A stretch of 64,000 bases of DNA from assembly GCF_001403735.1 (NCBI RefSeq), contig NZ_CXPG01000020.1, positions 1 to 64,000 on the forward strand. The letters are read 5' to 3'. This DNA is from Jannaschia rubra. Its GTDB lineage: Bacteria > Pseudomonadota > Alphaproteobacteria > Rhodobacterales > Rhodobacteraceae. Numbering within the stretch: the stretch's first letter is position 1; each line of letters opens with the position of its first letter. The position numbers were made by a program, and so were the translations under genes. Positions 17,474-26,699 of the stretch are shown one piece after another. Below the pieces are notes generated by a model that was not told the origin of the DNA, did not search any database, and saw only the letters and a list, made by a program, of their open reading frames with translations.

Positions 17474-20133
17474 AGGATCGTCAGGTCGTCCGCCAGGCCC
17501 GCGATGGTTCCCAGACCGACGAGCCGGATGTGATCGCGTCCGCCGAAGTCGAACATCACGCCGTCGTCGACGATCCGCACGAAGGTGTCGACCACCGCCT
17601 GCACGTCCAACAGGCCGCCGGTCAGGGCGCGTCCGATCTCCATCCGGTCGATGCCGACTTCGTAGTCGCCGATGGAGTCGGGGCCGCAGCCGACCTCGAA
17701 GATGAAGGTGTCGGCGTCGCTGCCGCCGACCATGTAATCGCGCCCCGTGCCGCCGTTCAACCTGTCGCGCCCTTCGTTGCCGGCCATCCGGTCGTTGCCG
17801 TCCTCGCCGAAGATCACGTCGTCGCCCCAGGCACCGATGAGGCGGTCGTGGCCGGACCCGCCGTGGATCGTCGAATCCCCCGCGCCGTCATAGACGACGT
17901 CGCGCCCGTCGCCCGCAAGGAGGAGGTCGTCGCCCCCGCCGCCGATCAGGGTGTCGTTGCCCGCATCGCCCCATAGGCGGTCGTTCCCTTTCTCGCCCAC
18001 CAGCCGGTCGTTGCCCGACCCGCCGTCCAGGACGTCGTCGCCGTCGCCGCCGTTCAGGATGTCGTTGCCGTCCGCACCCGAAAGGGTGTCGTGCCCCCGG
18101 CTGCCGATCAGGATATCGTCGCCGCCACGGCCCGCGATCAGGTCGTCCCCCCAGGAGCCGTTGATGATGTTCGCCCCCGCGTCCCCGCGCAGGTCGTCGT
18201 CGGCAAGCCCGCCGCGCAGGTCCTCGATGCCCAAGAAACGATCGCCGGCGGCATAGCCCGCGTTGTTGCGGTCGTCGGCCAGATCGGCGGTCAGGCCGCG
18301 CCGCGCGTCGATGTAGTCGGCCCGGTCTCGTCCCGCGCCGCCCCGCAGGTCGTCGGCCCCGGCCCCGCCCTGCAGGATATCGTTGCCGCGCATCCCCATC
18401 AGGACGTTGTTCCCGGCGTTGCCGACCAGCAGGTCGTCGCCGTCGCCCGTCACGATGTTCTCGACCGTGGTGCCGCCCGCGATGGTGAACCAGCGGTCGC
18501 CCGCGACCGTGACGGACCCATCGCGCCCCAGATCGGCCACGACGTCGCCCCGTACCGCCGACATGTCGATCCAGTCGGTGCCGCCGTCGGTGTCGGTCAG
18601 GCGGTCGCGCGCGCCGTCGCGGTCGCGGTAATACGCGAAGTCGTCGGTGAAGGTATGGACGTCGTTGGCCCCGGAGGGCGCGCCCCGCACTTCGACCCGG
18701 AAGTCGGTGAGGGTGCCGGTGTCGCCGCGCTCTGTATCGCGTACTTCGAGCCGCCAGGTCCCGGCCGACCCTTCGCCCATCAGGCCCGAGACCCCGAACT
18801 GCCAGTCGAGCGCGGTGACGGGCCGGCCGGAGGGATCGGTCAGGCCGGCCAACTCGTTCTGCATCAGCGTGATGCGCGTGCCTTGCGGAGAGATCAGCGT
18901 CAGGATCAGGTCGCCCACGTCCGAATGGGTGCCGGCGACGGTCACGGTGACGTGCTGGATCGCGATGTCGCGGTCGAGCGTCAGGGCGGCCGTGACCTGC
19001 CCCCGGTCGGGCACCGGCAGATCGCGCACGTTCGCACCGCGGAGGATGACGACGTTGCCCGAGGTTTCGGCCGGGCCGTGAACGACGGATCGCACTTCGG
19101 CCATGCGGACGGCGGCGAAGGCGTCGACCATGCCGTAGCCATAGCTGTGGTGCCAAGACAGGCCGCCGTTGTTCCAGCCGGTGGCCCCGTTGGCGAGCCA
19201 GGCCCCCTCCTCCCACCCCGAGGCCCCGCGTCCCATGGCGGAGCCGGTATGCGCGGCCGACAGCGCCAGAACCTCGCGGATGTCGCGCCAGCCGAGACCC
19301 GCGTTCGCGTCGAGCATCAGCGCGACCACGCCCGAGACCACCGGCGTGGCGGCCGAGGTGCCGCCGAAGTTGCCGATGTAATGGTCCGCGCTGTCGGACC
19401 CGCGCGAGCGGTCCGTCGTGACGGAGGCGGAGGGGGCGGCGATCAGGATGGCCGGACCCCAGTTGGAATAATACTGCACGTTCCCCGCACGGTCGGCCGC
19501 GGCGACCGACACGACCTCATGCATGTTGGAGAGCCCCTCGCCCGAGGCGTTGCCATGGAAGCCCATGTCCTCCAGCTCGAAATTGTTGTTCTCGTTCCCG
19601 GCCGCCTTGACCATGACGGTGCCAAGGCCGCCGCGTCCCTCCGCCGCGGCATGGCGGAACCCTGCGGCGTCGAACGTGCCGCCCAGCCGAAGGTCGACGC
19701 TCGCCTCATAGGTGCCGAGCGTCCCCCAGGAGTTGTTGACCACGTCGAACCGCGCCATGTGGCGAAGCACCGCCGCGTAGGACGTGCCGGACAGCCATTG
19801 CAGATCGTTGAGAAAGTCGACCCCGGTGATGCGCGCGTCGAAGGCCACCCCGACGCCGCCCCGCCCGTTCGCTTCGGCCGCGAGGATGCCCGCCACCGCG
19901 GTTCCATGCCCGTCCGCGGCCGTATTGGGCTGGCCGTCGTCGCGCAGTCTGCCGAAGGTGAAGTGCCGACCGGCGTCGTAGTTGTCGTCGAGGTCGCCGT
20001 GCCCGCGTTCCACACCGTCGTCGAAGATGCCGACGTTGACCCCGATGCCGGTGAACTCGTCCCAGACGGACCGGATGTCACCGATCAGGCCGAAGTGCCA
20101 TTGGTCGGCGAGGAGCGGATCGGTGGGTCGCAT
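17470..20133 (-). CDS. RTX subtilisin-like serine protease with P domain
   Basis: This 887-residue protein has three modules. First is a peptidase S8 domain with the catalytic triad visible: Asp about 38 in GIFDDGVE, His about 76 in ADGHGTAVAGI, Ser about 260 in GGTSAATPVVSG, with the oxyanion Asn in KAAGNENN. Next is a proprotein convertase P domain at about 381-483 (SDVGDLILTLISPQGTRI ... GTWRLEVRDTERGDTGTL). Last is a long run of RTX calcium-binding nonapeptides (GGxGxDxLx) from about 565 to 835. There is no signal peptide; RTX proteins of this kind leave by type I secretion. The start at 20133 is chosen for the CCGGAG six bases upstream. It lies within the polysaccharide operon. Confidence 0.92.
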   Translation of the reverse strand: MRPTDPLLADQWHFGLIGDIRSVWDEFTGIGVNVGIFDDGVERGHGDLDDNYDAGRHFTFGRLRDDGQPNTAADGHGTAVAGILAAEANGRGGVGVAFDARITGVDFLNDLQWLSGTSYAAVLRHMARFDVVNNSWGTLGTYEASVDLRLGGTFDAAGFRHAAAEGRGGLGTVMVKAAGNENNNFELEDMGFHGNASGEGLSNMHEVVSVAAADRAGNVQYYSNWGPAILIAAPSASVTTDRSRGSDSADHYIGNFGGTSAATPVVSGVVALMLDANAGLGWRDIREVLALSAAHTGSAMGRGASGWEEGAWLANGATGWNNGGLSWHHSYGYGMVDAFAAVRMAEVRSVVHGPAETSGNVVILRGANVRDLPVPDRGQVTAALTLDRDIAIQHVTVTVAGTHSDVGDLILTLISPQGTRITLMQNELAGLTDPSGRPVTALDWQFGVSGLMGEGSAGTWRLEVRDTERGDTGTLTDFRVEVRGAPSGANDVHTFTDDFAYYRDRDGARDRLTDTDGGTDWIDMSAVRGDVVADLGRDGSVTVAGDRWFTIAGGTTVENIVTGDGDDLLVGNAGNNVLMGMRGNDILQGGAGADDLRGGAGRDRADYIDARRGLTADLADDRNNAGYAAGDRFLGIEDLRGGLADDDLRGDAGANIINGSWGDDLIAGRGGDDILIGSRGHDTLSGADGNDILNGGDGDDVLDGGSGNDRLVGEKGNDRLWGDAGNDTLIGGGGDDLLLAGDGRDVVYDGAGDSTIHGGSGHDRLIGAWGDDVIFGEDGNDRMAGNEGRDRLNGGTGRDYMVGGSDADTFIFEVGCGPDSIGDYEVGIDRMEIGRALTGGLLDVQAVVDTFVRIVDDGVMFDFGGRDHIRLVGLGTIAGLADDLTIL

Positions 20134-20241
20134 GGTCATCTCCGGCGCGGCGTCGGGTTCGGAATACCTTGCCGGCTGTCGCCTGACGAGGGCGGATATT
20201 TGCAAATTACAGACAACGTGACCGGATTGTCCCGTCGCGCG

Positions 20242-21234
20242 TCACCGGCCCTCGCGGTCGAGCAGGCCGCGGGCGATGCGCACCCAGTGCCGGCTGTCCA
20301 GCTCGTCACGCCAGAGAATGTCGCCCGGAACCGCCGGGGGGCTGACTGCGAAGTCGGGCTGCTGCGGCTGCACCCGCGCCTCCAGCGCCTCGTTCAGGGG
20401 CGCGTGGGCCGCGGTCAGCGCGTCGTGTTCGGCGCGGGTGAACAGGCTGGTGGGGCGGTCGGGTCCGAAGGGCCGGGCGGCGGCCAGCGTGGCGATCAGG
20501 TCGTCCGGGATGGGGTTCGGCTCGGCCATGCGGGTTGCGATGAGGACGCAGAGCGGGTCGGCCGAGATGTTGGACTGCGCCGGGGGTGCCGGTTTCAGGT
20601 CTTCCGCCGTCAGGGATACGCCCGCCAGGCGCAGGAAGGCACCCAGCACGCCGCCGGACTCCCTGCGGATCGTATCGTAGTCGAGGAAGGTGATCCGGTC
20701 GGGCGGAAACCCTTGACGCAGGAGATCCCACACGCGGCCATGATCGAGCCAGAGGCCGGAGGCGAGCCCCGTGTCCATCGCCTTGCGGTAAAAGGCGGAC
20801 CAGGGCGGCACGGGGGCCGATCTGGCCCGTTGCAGCCAGATGGATTGCAGGAACGCCGGCTGCTGGCGGACGGTATAGACCACGCGAACGGAGTCGAAGG
20901 GGTCGAGGCGGCGGGCGAGGTCGGCCATGTCGACGCGCCCCGTCTCGGCGCGAGAGAACACCTCGGCCGAAAGGAGGACCGTGCCGCGAAGGCCCGCGTG
21001 ATCGTCGACGAAGCGGCGCCACAGGCCGTCCGGCCCGCCGGGACCGTAGTGGGCCGGCGGTACGCCGTCGACGTCGATCCAGGGGCCGGCCAGGATGTGA
21101 TGGGCGGGATAATGGCGGATCTTCGGGTAGATCAGCCCATGGCGGGCCAGAAGGCCGCGGTTCAGCGAGAGCGTTCGTTGCAGGAAGCTGGTCGCCGTCT
21201 TGTGGGCGCCGATATGGAGGATCAGGTCGGCCAT
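20242..21234 (-). CDS. Sulfotransferase-like P-loop protein (copy 1)
   Basis: This 330-residue protein begins LILHIGAHKTATSFLQ, the 5'-phosphosulfate (PAPS)-binding loop seen in bacterial sulfotransferase-like proteins. Further conserved points are VLLSAEVFSR and RVVYTVRQQPAFLQSIWLQ, near the expected 3'-phosphate-binding Arg/Ser region. It is a paralogue of the gene just upstream, which ends three bases before this ATG. The context suggests sulfation, or another P-loop-dependent modification, of a surface glycan; that is an inference. Confidence 0.72.
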   Translation of the reverse strand: MADLILHIGAHKTATSFLQRTLSLNRGLLARHGLIYPKIRHYPAHHILAGPWIDVDGVPPAHYGPGGPDGLWRRFVDDHAGLRGTVLLSAEVFSRAETGRVDMADLARRLDPFDSVRVVYTVRQQPAFLQSIWLQRARSAPVPPWSAFYRKAMDTGLASGLWLDHGRVWDLLRQGFPPDRITFLDYDTIRRESGGVLGAFLRLAGVSLTAEDLKPAPPAQSNISADPLCVLIATRMAEPNPIPDDLIATLAAARPFGPDRPTSLFTRAEHDALTAAHAPLNEALEARVQPQQPDFAVSPPAVPGDILWRDELDSRHWVRIARGLLDREGR

Positions 21235-21237
21235 CGG

Positions 21238-22221
21238 TCAGGCAAAGCCCGCGAGGTCGCGGCAGAACGGCAGCCAGAACGCCTCGTCCATGCGGTCGCG
21301 CAGGACGGTGGCAGGCGCGACCGAGACGGGCGCCACGCGAAAGTCGGGCTGGCGGGGGGCCAGTCGCGCCTCCAGCCTGCGGTTCAGGGGAGAGTATTTC
21401 GCGTCGAGCGCGGACACTTCCCCCGCCGAGAAAAGCGAGGTCCGCTCCCCGCCGAAGACCTGCCGGACGTGGTCGTCGACGCGCTGCATGAGCGCCCTGT
21501 CGGCCCGTTTCGGCGCGGCGATGAGCGTGGCGGCAAGCGTGGCTACAGGGGCTACCGAGACGTTGGACCGGCCGTCGGCAAAAGGCTCCAGCGCGTCGGC
21601 CCCGATCGGTGCGCCGAGTTCGCGCAGGATCGCGCCGACGATGCCGCCCGGCCCGGCGCTTGCCACTTCATATGACAGGAAGCGGATCTGGTCGGGCGCA
21701 AACCCCGACAAGAAATGGTCGTGCAGCCGGAGATAGTTGAGCGTCAGGCCGTCGACATGCTGCGCCTGCATCGCCCGGTCGAGGAAGGCGTCCCATTCCA
21801 TCGGCGCCCGGTCGTCCGCGATCTGCTGATACACCGATTGCACGAACCCCGCCTGATTTCTCAACGTGCAAAGGACGGTGACGTCGTCGAAGGGCGCGAC
21901 GGTCGCGGCCAGTGCGGCCATGTCGACGATCCGGCCGTGCAGGCGGCTGAACTCCTCCGACGACAGGAAGACGGTGCGGTCGGAGACTGCGTGTTCCCCG
22001 ACTATGGCGTCCCAGGCCATCGCGGCATCGGCCTGCGGCAGGCCGTAGGGCGCGGGCAGGTCGACCCATTTGCCCAGAAGGCCGTGATGGCCGCGGTTCA
22101 GCCCGATCTCCGGATAGACGATGCCGTGCTTCGCCAACAGGTCCGAGTTGCGGAAGAACAGGTCCTGGATGTGGGTGGTCGCGGTCTTATGCGTGCCCAC
22201 ATGCAGGACGATCCGCGACAT
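21238..22221 (-). CDS. Sulfotransferase-like P-loop protein (copy 2)
   Basis: This 327-residue paralogue of the adjacent gene starts MSRIVLHVGTHKTATTHIQD with the same PAPS-loop motif. Shared landmarks in the same order are VYPEIGLNRGHHGLLGKW, VFLSSEEFSRLHGR, VLCTLRNQAGFVQSVYQQ, RSNVS and LNRRLEARLAPRQPDFRV. The last matches EALEARVQPQQPDFAV in copy 1. Its ATG shares one base with the TGA of the upstream glycosyltransferase gene (TGATG), so the two are translationally coupled. The substrate is unknown. Confidence 0.72.
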   Translation of the reverse strand: MSRIVLHVGTHKTATTHIQDLFFRNSDLLAKHGIVYPEIGLNRGHHGLLGKWVDLPAPYGLPQADAAMAWDAIVGEHAVSDRTVFLSSEEFSRLHGRIVDMAALAATVAPFDDVTVLCTLRNQAGFVQSVYQQIADDRAPMEWDAFLDRAMQAQHVDGLTLNYLRLHDHFLSGFAPDQIRFLSYEVASAGPGGIVGAILRELGAPIGADALEPFADGRSNVSVAPVATLAATLIAAPKRADRALMQRVDDHVRQVFGGERTSLFSAGEVSALDAKYSPLNRRLEARLAPRQPDFRVAPVSVAPATVLRDRMDEAFWLPFCRDLAGFA

Positions 22222-24449
22222 CAGCCGTCCTCCGCGGGGGTGCAGACCTCGGCCAGGACGCGCAGGTAAGCGTCGCCGTATTGCTCCGACGGCTCCATCA
22301 CGGCCTTTTCGGCCCATTCGTTCCAGGCGTTCACGAACAGCTCGCCGCGATAGCTTTCGGGCAGGCGCTCGACGCAGAGGTCGCGCAGCCAGCGGCGGAA
22401 GGCGCCCGGATTGGCGCCATAGGCGATGTGGGCCGAGGGGCCGCGCCGCGCCGTGTTGTCCCAGCCGGGCATGATGCCCGCGATGATCCGCGCAGGCAGA
22501 TGCGCGAGATATTCGGCATCGGTGCTGCGCGTGGACAGGGTGGTATAGTCGTAGACCAGCCCGTCGAAGTTGCCGGGCAGGTCGAAGGGCAGGCGGTTGC
22601 CGTCGCGCCCGCCCCAGAGGAACTGGCCGTCGCGGACGAGGCCGTGGGGCGGCATCTCGACCCAGAAGTCGAACAGGTCGGCGGCAACGGGATGCTCGCC
22701 CTCGATATGGAACCGGACGGCGCCCAGCTCCACCTCGCCCACCCCCCGGTCGCGCCAGGTCTGCCGCATCTGCGCGACGGCGCCCGCCGGGTCGGTCATG
22801 TCCTCGGGGCGATAGATGACGAAACGGGGCCGCGTGCCATCGGGCCGCAGATAGCGCGGATCGGCGAAATAGGGCACGAGGCTTTCGGCCAGCGCGGCAC
22901 CGAAGCCCGGGGCATAGGACTGCGGCATCAGAACGTCGCCCGACAGCCCGTCCCAGTTGCGCCGCCAGCTTTCGTTGGCCCAGCACAGGTAGAACGGGAA
23001 ATCGACCTCGGGGCGGGCCAGCAGGTTGTCGATGGGCGCCTCCAGGATGCGGGCGCCGTCGAACCAGTAGTGATAGACGCAGAAGGCGTCGATGCCGTGG
23101 GCGCGCGCAAGTTTCGCCTGCGCCGCCATCGTGTCGGTCAGCCGCAGGTCGTAGAACCCCAGGTCGGACGGCAGGGCGGGCTGCCCATGCCCCGGCCATA
23201 TGGCGCGTGCGCGCGTGACGTTGTGCCATTCGGTGAAACCCGGACCCCACCAGACGTCGTTCTGCGGCACCGGATGGAACTGGGGCAGGTAGAAGGCCGT
23301 CACGAGCCGCGGCCGGGGCAGGGCGTGTGGGGGGCGGATGCGGTCCAGATCGCTGGCCTGCAGGATCGTCATGCCGCAGGCTCGCGAGATATAGCCCAGG
23401 GCACGTTCCATCGCATGCGCCGTCGTGCCGTCGACCTGCGAATCCTCGGGGTCGAAGTCGCCCGGCGTCAGCGCCATGCCCCGCACCATGTCGAGGATCA
23501 CGGGCTTCACCCAGTAGATCGACCCCGCAGGAAACGACAGGGCCGATGGGTCAGCCTCGCACTCGATCCGCCGCATCAGGTTCTCGGTCCGGGCCGCGTT
23601 CGACCCCCACCATTCGGTTCCCTTGTAGTGCTGCCCGTCGGCCACCCAGAAGGCGGCGTCGCCGTCTGCCAGAAAGCGGTCGAGCCGGTGTCGGACACGG
23701 TCGGGGTCGCCCAGGATGCCGTCGATCAGGTGCCTGCGCCAGATGTCTCCGTCCTGCCGGTGGGGGCTGCGCTTGGTGTGCAGCTTGCAGACGGTGGCAT
23801 AGGGAGCGAGCGCACCGGCGTTCACCAGTGTGACGAAGGGCAGGATGTCGCGCCCCTGGTTGGGCACGTCGATGACCACGGCAGCCGGGAAATCGGCCCG
23901 GATCGCGGCCTGCACGTCGTCCGTCTCCTCCGCGAAGCGGACGACGGTCACGAACAGGTCGAAGTCGAAGGTCTGCCGGCGCAGGATCTCGGCGAACTCG
24001 GGCCACATCTCATGGTAATAAAGATGGACGACGACGGCGAAGCGCGCCGGCGGCTGCGGCAGGTCGATGGGGCGCAGGCGCGGCGCGGGCAGCGGGATGT
24101 GGTTGCGGTCGACGACCGGATCCAGCGTCTGGCGGCCCTCGGCCAGGCCGTGCGTGACGTAGTGACGGAACGGCCGCACCGCGCGGGGGTCCAGATCGGG
24201 GTTGCCGCGCAGATAGGCCGCAGGGGAAAACTCGGGATTCGGCCGCAGCCCCATCGCCTCGCCCCGCAGGATGTAGTGGCGTTCGGGAAACAGGCTGCTC
24301 AGCCAGTGCATCCGGGGATTGGTAGAGCGGTAGAACTGCCGGTCGAACAGGTTCGACCCCCGCACCGCGCGCAGATAGGCGCGGTCGTCCGCCCCGGGCA
24401 CGAGCATGCGCGCCGCGGCGCGAAGGCGCGACAGGAATCGGTCATCCAT
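22221..24449 (-). CDS. RgpF-like / WbsX-like glycan biosynthesis fusion protein
   Basis: This 742-residue protein has two parts. Residues about 125-370 resemble the rhamnan synthesis F (RgpF) family: VVVHLYYHEMWPEFAEIL, NQGRDILPFV, CKLHTKRSPHR and AGSIYWVKP. Residues about 400-735 resemble the WbsX/GH99-like family: AFYLPQFHPVPQNDVWWGPGF followed by TEW, VYHYWFDGARILE, CWANESWRRNWDG and the C-terminal NAWNEWAE. Both are found in O-antigen and capsule clusters. The N-terminal 120 residues carry a repeat-like YRSTNP/YLRGNPDLDPRAVRP segment. The start at 24449 excludes a spurious upstream extension. Confidence 0.85.
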   Translation of the reverse strand: MDDRFLSRLRAAARMLVPGADDRAYLRAVRGSNLFDRQFYRSTNPRMHWLSSLFPERHYILRGEAMGLRPNPEFSPAAYLRGNPDLDPRAVRPFRHYVTHGLAEGRQTLDPVVDRNHIPLPAPRLRPIDLPQPPARFAVVVHLYYHEMWPEFAEILRRQTFDFDLFVTVVRFAEETDDVQAAIRADFPAAVVIDVPNQGRDILPFVTLVNAGALAPYATVCKLHTKRSPHRQDGDIWRRHLIDGILGDPDRVRHRLDRFLADGDAAFWVADGQHYKGTEWWGSNAARTENLMRRIECEADPSALSFPAGSIYWVKPVILDMVRGMALTPGDFDPEDSQVDGTTAHAMERALGYISRACGMTILQASDLDRIRPPHALPRPRLVTAFYLPQFHPVPQNDVWWGPGFTEWHNVTRARAIWPGHGQPALPSDLGFYDLRLTDTMAAQAKLARAHGIDAFCVYHYWFDGARILEAPIDNLLARPEVDFPFYLCWANESWRRNWDGLSGDVLMPQSYAPGFGAALAESLVPYFADPRYLRPDGTRPRFVIYRPEDMTDPAGAVAQMRQTWRDRGVGEVELGAVRFHIEGEHPVAADLFDFWVEMPPHGLVRDGQFLWGGRDGNRLPFDLPGNFDGLVYDYTTLSTRSTDAEYLAHLPARIIAGIMPGWDNTARRGPSAHIAYGANPGAFRRWLRDLCVERLPESYRGELFVNAWNEWAEKAVMEPSEQYGDAYLRVLAEVCTPAEDG

Positions 24450-24520
24450 ATCCGGCTCCGGGCTGAAACACCGGGCGGGACTAACCCGCCCCGCACCGCC
24501 GATGCAACGCCGATCTGGCC

Positions 24521-25318
24521 TCAGCGCAGCACGATGTCCTTGTGGTAGTTGAGCAGGAAATAGAGCCCGAGAAGCCCCAGGAAGAACGACAGGCCGTAGA
24601 CGTAGACCGGATCGACATGCACCGCGTCGTAGATGCCGTAGACCCCGCGCCGCATCTCGGAGGTGATGTGCATGAGGGGGTTCCACATCAACAGGTCGCG
24701 GAACCGCTCCGGCACGTTCTCGGGCAGGAAGATGATCCCCGATACGAGGAACACGGGCCGGTTCAGGACAGCCCAGACCCGTTCCCAGAGCGGATACATC
24801 GAGATGAGAAAGCAGTTCGAGACCCCCACCGCGACGCCGAAGGCGGTGGCCATGCCCAGCGCGTTGGCGATGGCCGACCAGGTCAGGATCGGGCGCAGGT
24901 CGAACCACCAGATGATGCCCGACATGATGATGGCCATGACCAGAAGCTGCGTGAACGCCGCCAGCAGGAAGCGCGCGACCAGCGCGTCGACGATGGTCAC
25001 GGAGGGATATTCGAGGAGCTGCCGCGAATAGCGCACCGCCGACATGAGCGACCCTGCGACCGCACTGTAGAGCATGAAGACCAGAAAGCCCGAGGCATAG
25101 AAATAAGGAAAGTTGCTGCCCAGAAGCGGTGCGCGCAGCATGATCGAGAACACGAGGGTGAGCAGCGCCACGCCGGCCACCGGCTCTAGGATGGCCCAGA
25201 TGTAGCCCCCGGGCGAGCGGCCGTAGGTCGAGCCCATCTCGCGCAGGATGAGGGCCGCGACGCTGCGGAAGAAGCGGAAACCCCTGGCGCGGCGCGGCAG
25301 GGCGGCGGATCGGATCAT
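24521..25318 (-). CDS. ABC-2 type polysaccharide export permease, KpsM-like
   Basis: This 265-residue permease has six transmembrane segments and matches the KpsM/Wzm group that exports capsule or O-antigen chains: LILREMGSTYGRSPGGYIWAI, YPSVTIVDALVARFLL and the late FLPENVPERFRDLLMWNPLMH motif. The start at 25318 is chosen because CCGGAG lies eight bases upstream; an ATG at 25345 lacks such a site. It is the first gene of a minus-strand operon and is divergent from kpsE-kpsT-like genes that would provide its partner ATPase. Confidence 0.88.
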   Translation of the reverse strand: MIRSAALPRRARGFRFFRSVAALILREMGSTYGRSPGGYIWAILEPVAGVALLTLVFSIMLRAPLLGSNFPYFYASGFLVFMLYSAVAGSLMSAVRYSRQLLEYPSVTIVDALVARFLLAAFTQLLVMAIIMSGIIWWFDLRPILTWSAIANALGMATAFGVAVGVSNCFLISMYPLWERVWAVLNRPVFLVSGIIFLPENVPERFRDLLMWNPLMHITSEMRRGVYGIYDAVHVDPVYVYGLSFFLGLLGLYFLLNYHKDIVLR

Positions 25319-25430
25319 CGGGACGGCTCCGGCGAGTTGAACCATACGGTCTGGAATGATCCGACCGCTTTGGATAACCCCTCTAGTCGATGCGCTGTCG
25401 GTAATACAGCGCCCGGACGCGGAGACCTTC

Positions 25431-26699
25431 ATGTCGGCCACCCCCAGTCAGAACGACGGCGCCAGCCCGGTGGACGCCCCCGGCCTGACCGAGGAGCAGC
25501 GCCTGCGCCGCCGCAGGCTCCAGGCGCAGAAGGACAGGGCCGCCGAACAGGCCGCACAGGTCCGCGTGATCGAGGTTGCGCCCGCGGCACGGCGCGCCCG
25601 GATGCGGCGGCGGCACGTCTTCATGGCGCTGAGCTTCTTTCTCATCGTTGTCGTGCCGACCCTGATCGCGGGGCTCTACCTCGAGTTCCGGGCGGCCGAC
25701 CAATACGCCTCGACCGTCGGCTTCACCGTCCGGCGCGAGGAAGGCGGATCGGCGATCGAGCTTCTGGGCGGGATCTCCAGCCTGGGGGGCACCTCGTCGT
25801 CGGACACCGACATCCTCTACGAGTTCATCCAGAGCCAGGGCCTGATCCGGGCCGTGGACGCGCGGCTTGACCTGTATGCCATCTACGGCAAGCCCGAGTC
25901 GGACCCGATCTTCACCCTGTCCGAGGACGCAACCATCGAGGAGCTGTCGGACTACTGGTCGCGGATGGTCCGCATCCTCTACGATGCCGGAACCGGCCTG
26001 ATCGAGTTGGAGATCCGCAGCTTCGACCCCGAGGACAGCCGCGCCATCGCGCGCGCGATCTTCGAGGAGTCGAGCGACATGATCAACGAGCTGTCGGCCA
26101 TCGCCCGCGAGGACACCATCGGATATGCCCGCGAGGAGCTGGAACTGGCGCAGGAGAACCTGCGGACGCAGCGCGCACTTCTTCAGTCGTTCCGCAACGA
26201 GAAGCAGATCGTCGATCCGGCCGCGGACCTTCAGGGACAGATGGGTCTGGTCAATTCGCTCCAGGCGCAGCTCGCCTCCGCACTTATCGAGCTGGACCTG
26301 CTCGGCTCGACCACGCGCGAGGGCGATCCGCGTCTCGACAGCGCGCGCCGCAAGATTTCGGTGATCCAGTCCCGCATCGAGGAGGAGCGCGCCAAGTTGG
26401 GCGCCGTGGGGACGGAAGGGCCGGACGCCTATGCCGACGTGATCGGCCAGTTCGAGACGTTGCAGGCCGACCTGGAGTTTGCGCAGCAGGCCTATACCGC
26501 GGCGCAGACCGCCTATAACGCGGCGCTGGCCGAAGCGCGCCGCAAGAGCCGCTATCTGGCCGCCTATTCGCCGCCCAGCCTCGCCGAAGCGTCGATCTAC
26601 CCCAAACGCGCGGTCCTGCTGGGCGGGGTGTTTCTCGTGCTGTTCGGGCTCTGGGCATTGATGGTTCTGGTGTTCTACGCCCTGCGGGACCGTCGATGA
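25431..26699 (+). CDS. Capsule polysaccharide export inner-membrane protein, KpsE/CtrB-like
   Basis: This 422-residue polysaccharide co-polymerase-type protein has an N-terminal cytoplasmic basic segment, a transmembrane helix at about 65-85 (MALSFFLIVVVPTLIAGLYL), and a long periplasmic region predicted as coiled coil (about 225-375, rich in E/Q/A/L). A second helix lies near the C terminus (about 393-415), preceded by PSLAEASIYPKRAV. This is the KpsE/BexC/CtrB layout. GGAGA precedes the ATG. It overlaps the ATPase gene by four bases. Confidence 0.9.
   Translation: MSATPSQNDGASPVDAPGLTEEQRLRRRRLQAQKDRAAEQAAQVRVIEVAPAARRARMRRRHVFMALSFFLIVVVPTLIAGLYLEFRAADQYASTVGFTVRREEGGSAIELLGGISSLGGTSSSDTDILYEFIQSQGLIRAVDARLDLYAIYGKPESDPIFTLSEDATIEELSDYWSRMVRILYDAGTGLIELEIRSFDPEDSRAIARAIFEESSDMINELSAIAREDTIGYAREELELAQENLRTQRALLQSFRNEKQIVDPAADLQGQMGLVNSLQAQLASALIELDLLGSTTREGDPRLDSARRKISVIQSRIEEERAKLGAVGTEGPDAYADVIGQFETLQADLEFAQQAYTAAQTAYNAALAEARRKSRYLAAYSPPSLAEASIYPKRAVLLGGVFLVLFGLWALMVLVFYALRDRR

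Noticed and set aside
17700-18420. Regular short repeats at DNA level resembling a CRISPR or tandem-repeat array (also at 27600-28330)
   Set aside because: The period is 27 bases or its multiples and encodes GGxGxDxLx nonapeptides in frame; it is coding RTX repeat, with no constant repeat-spacer structure.
18091-21675. Plus-strand open frame of 1194 codons opposite the RTX protease and sulfotransferase genes
   Set aside because: It is antisense to well-supported genes and has the Val/Gly/Arg/Asp-rich composition of a frame mirrored from GC-rich RTX repeats, with no recognisable domain.
23327-24548. Plus-strand frames opposite the RgpF/WbsX gene
   Set aside because: They lie on the antisense strand of a gene with many conserved motifs, and have none of their own.
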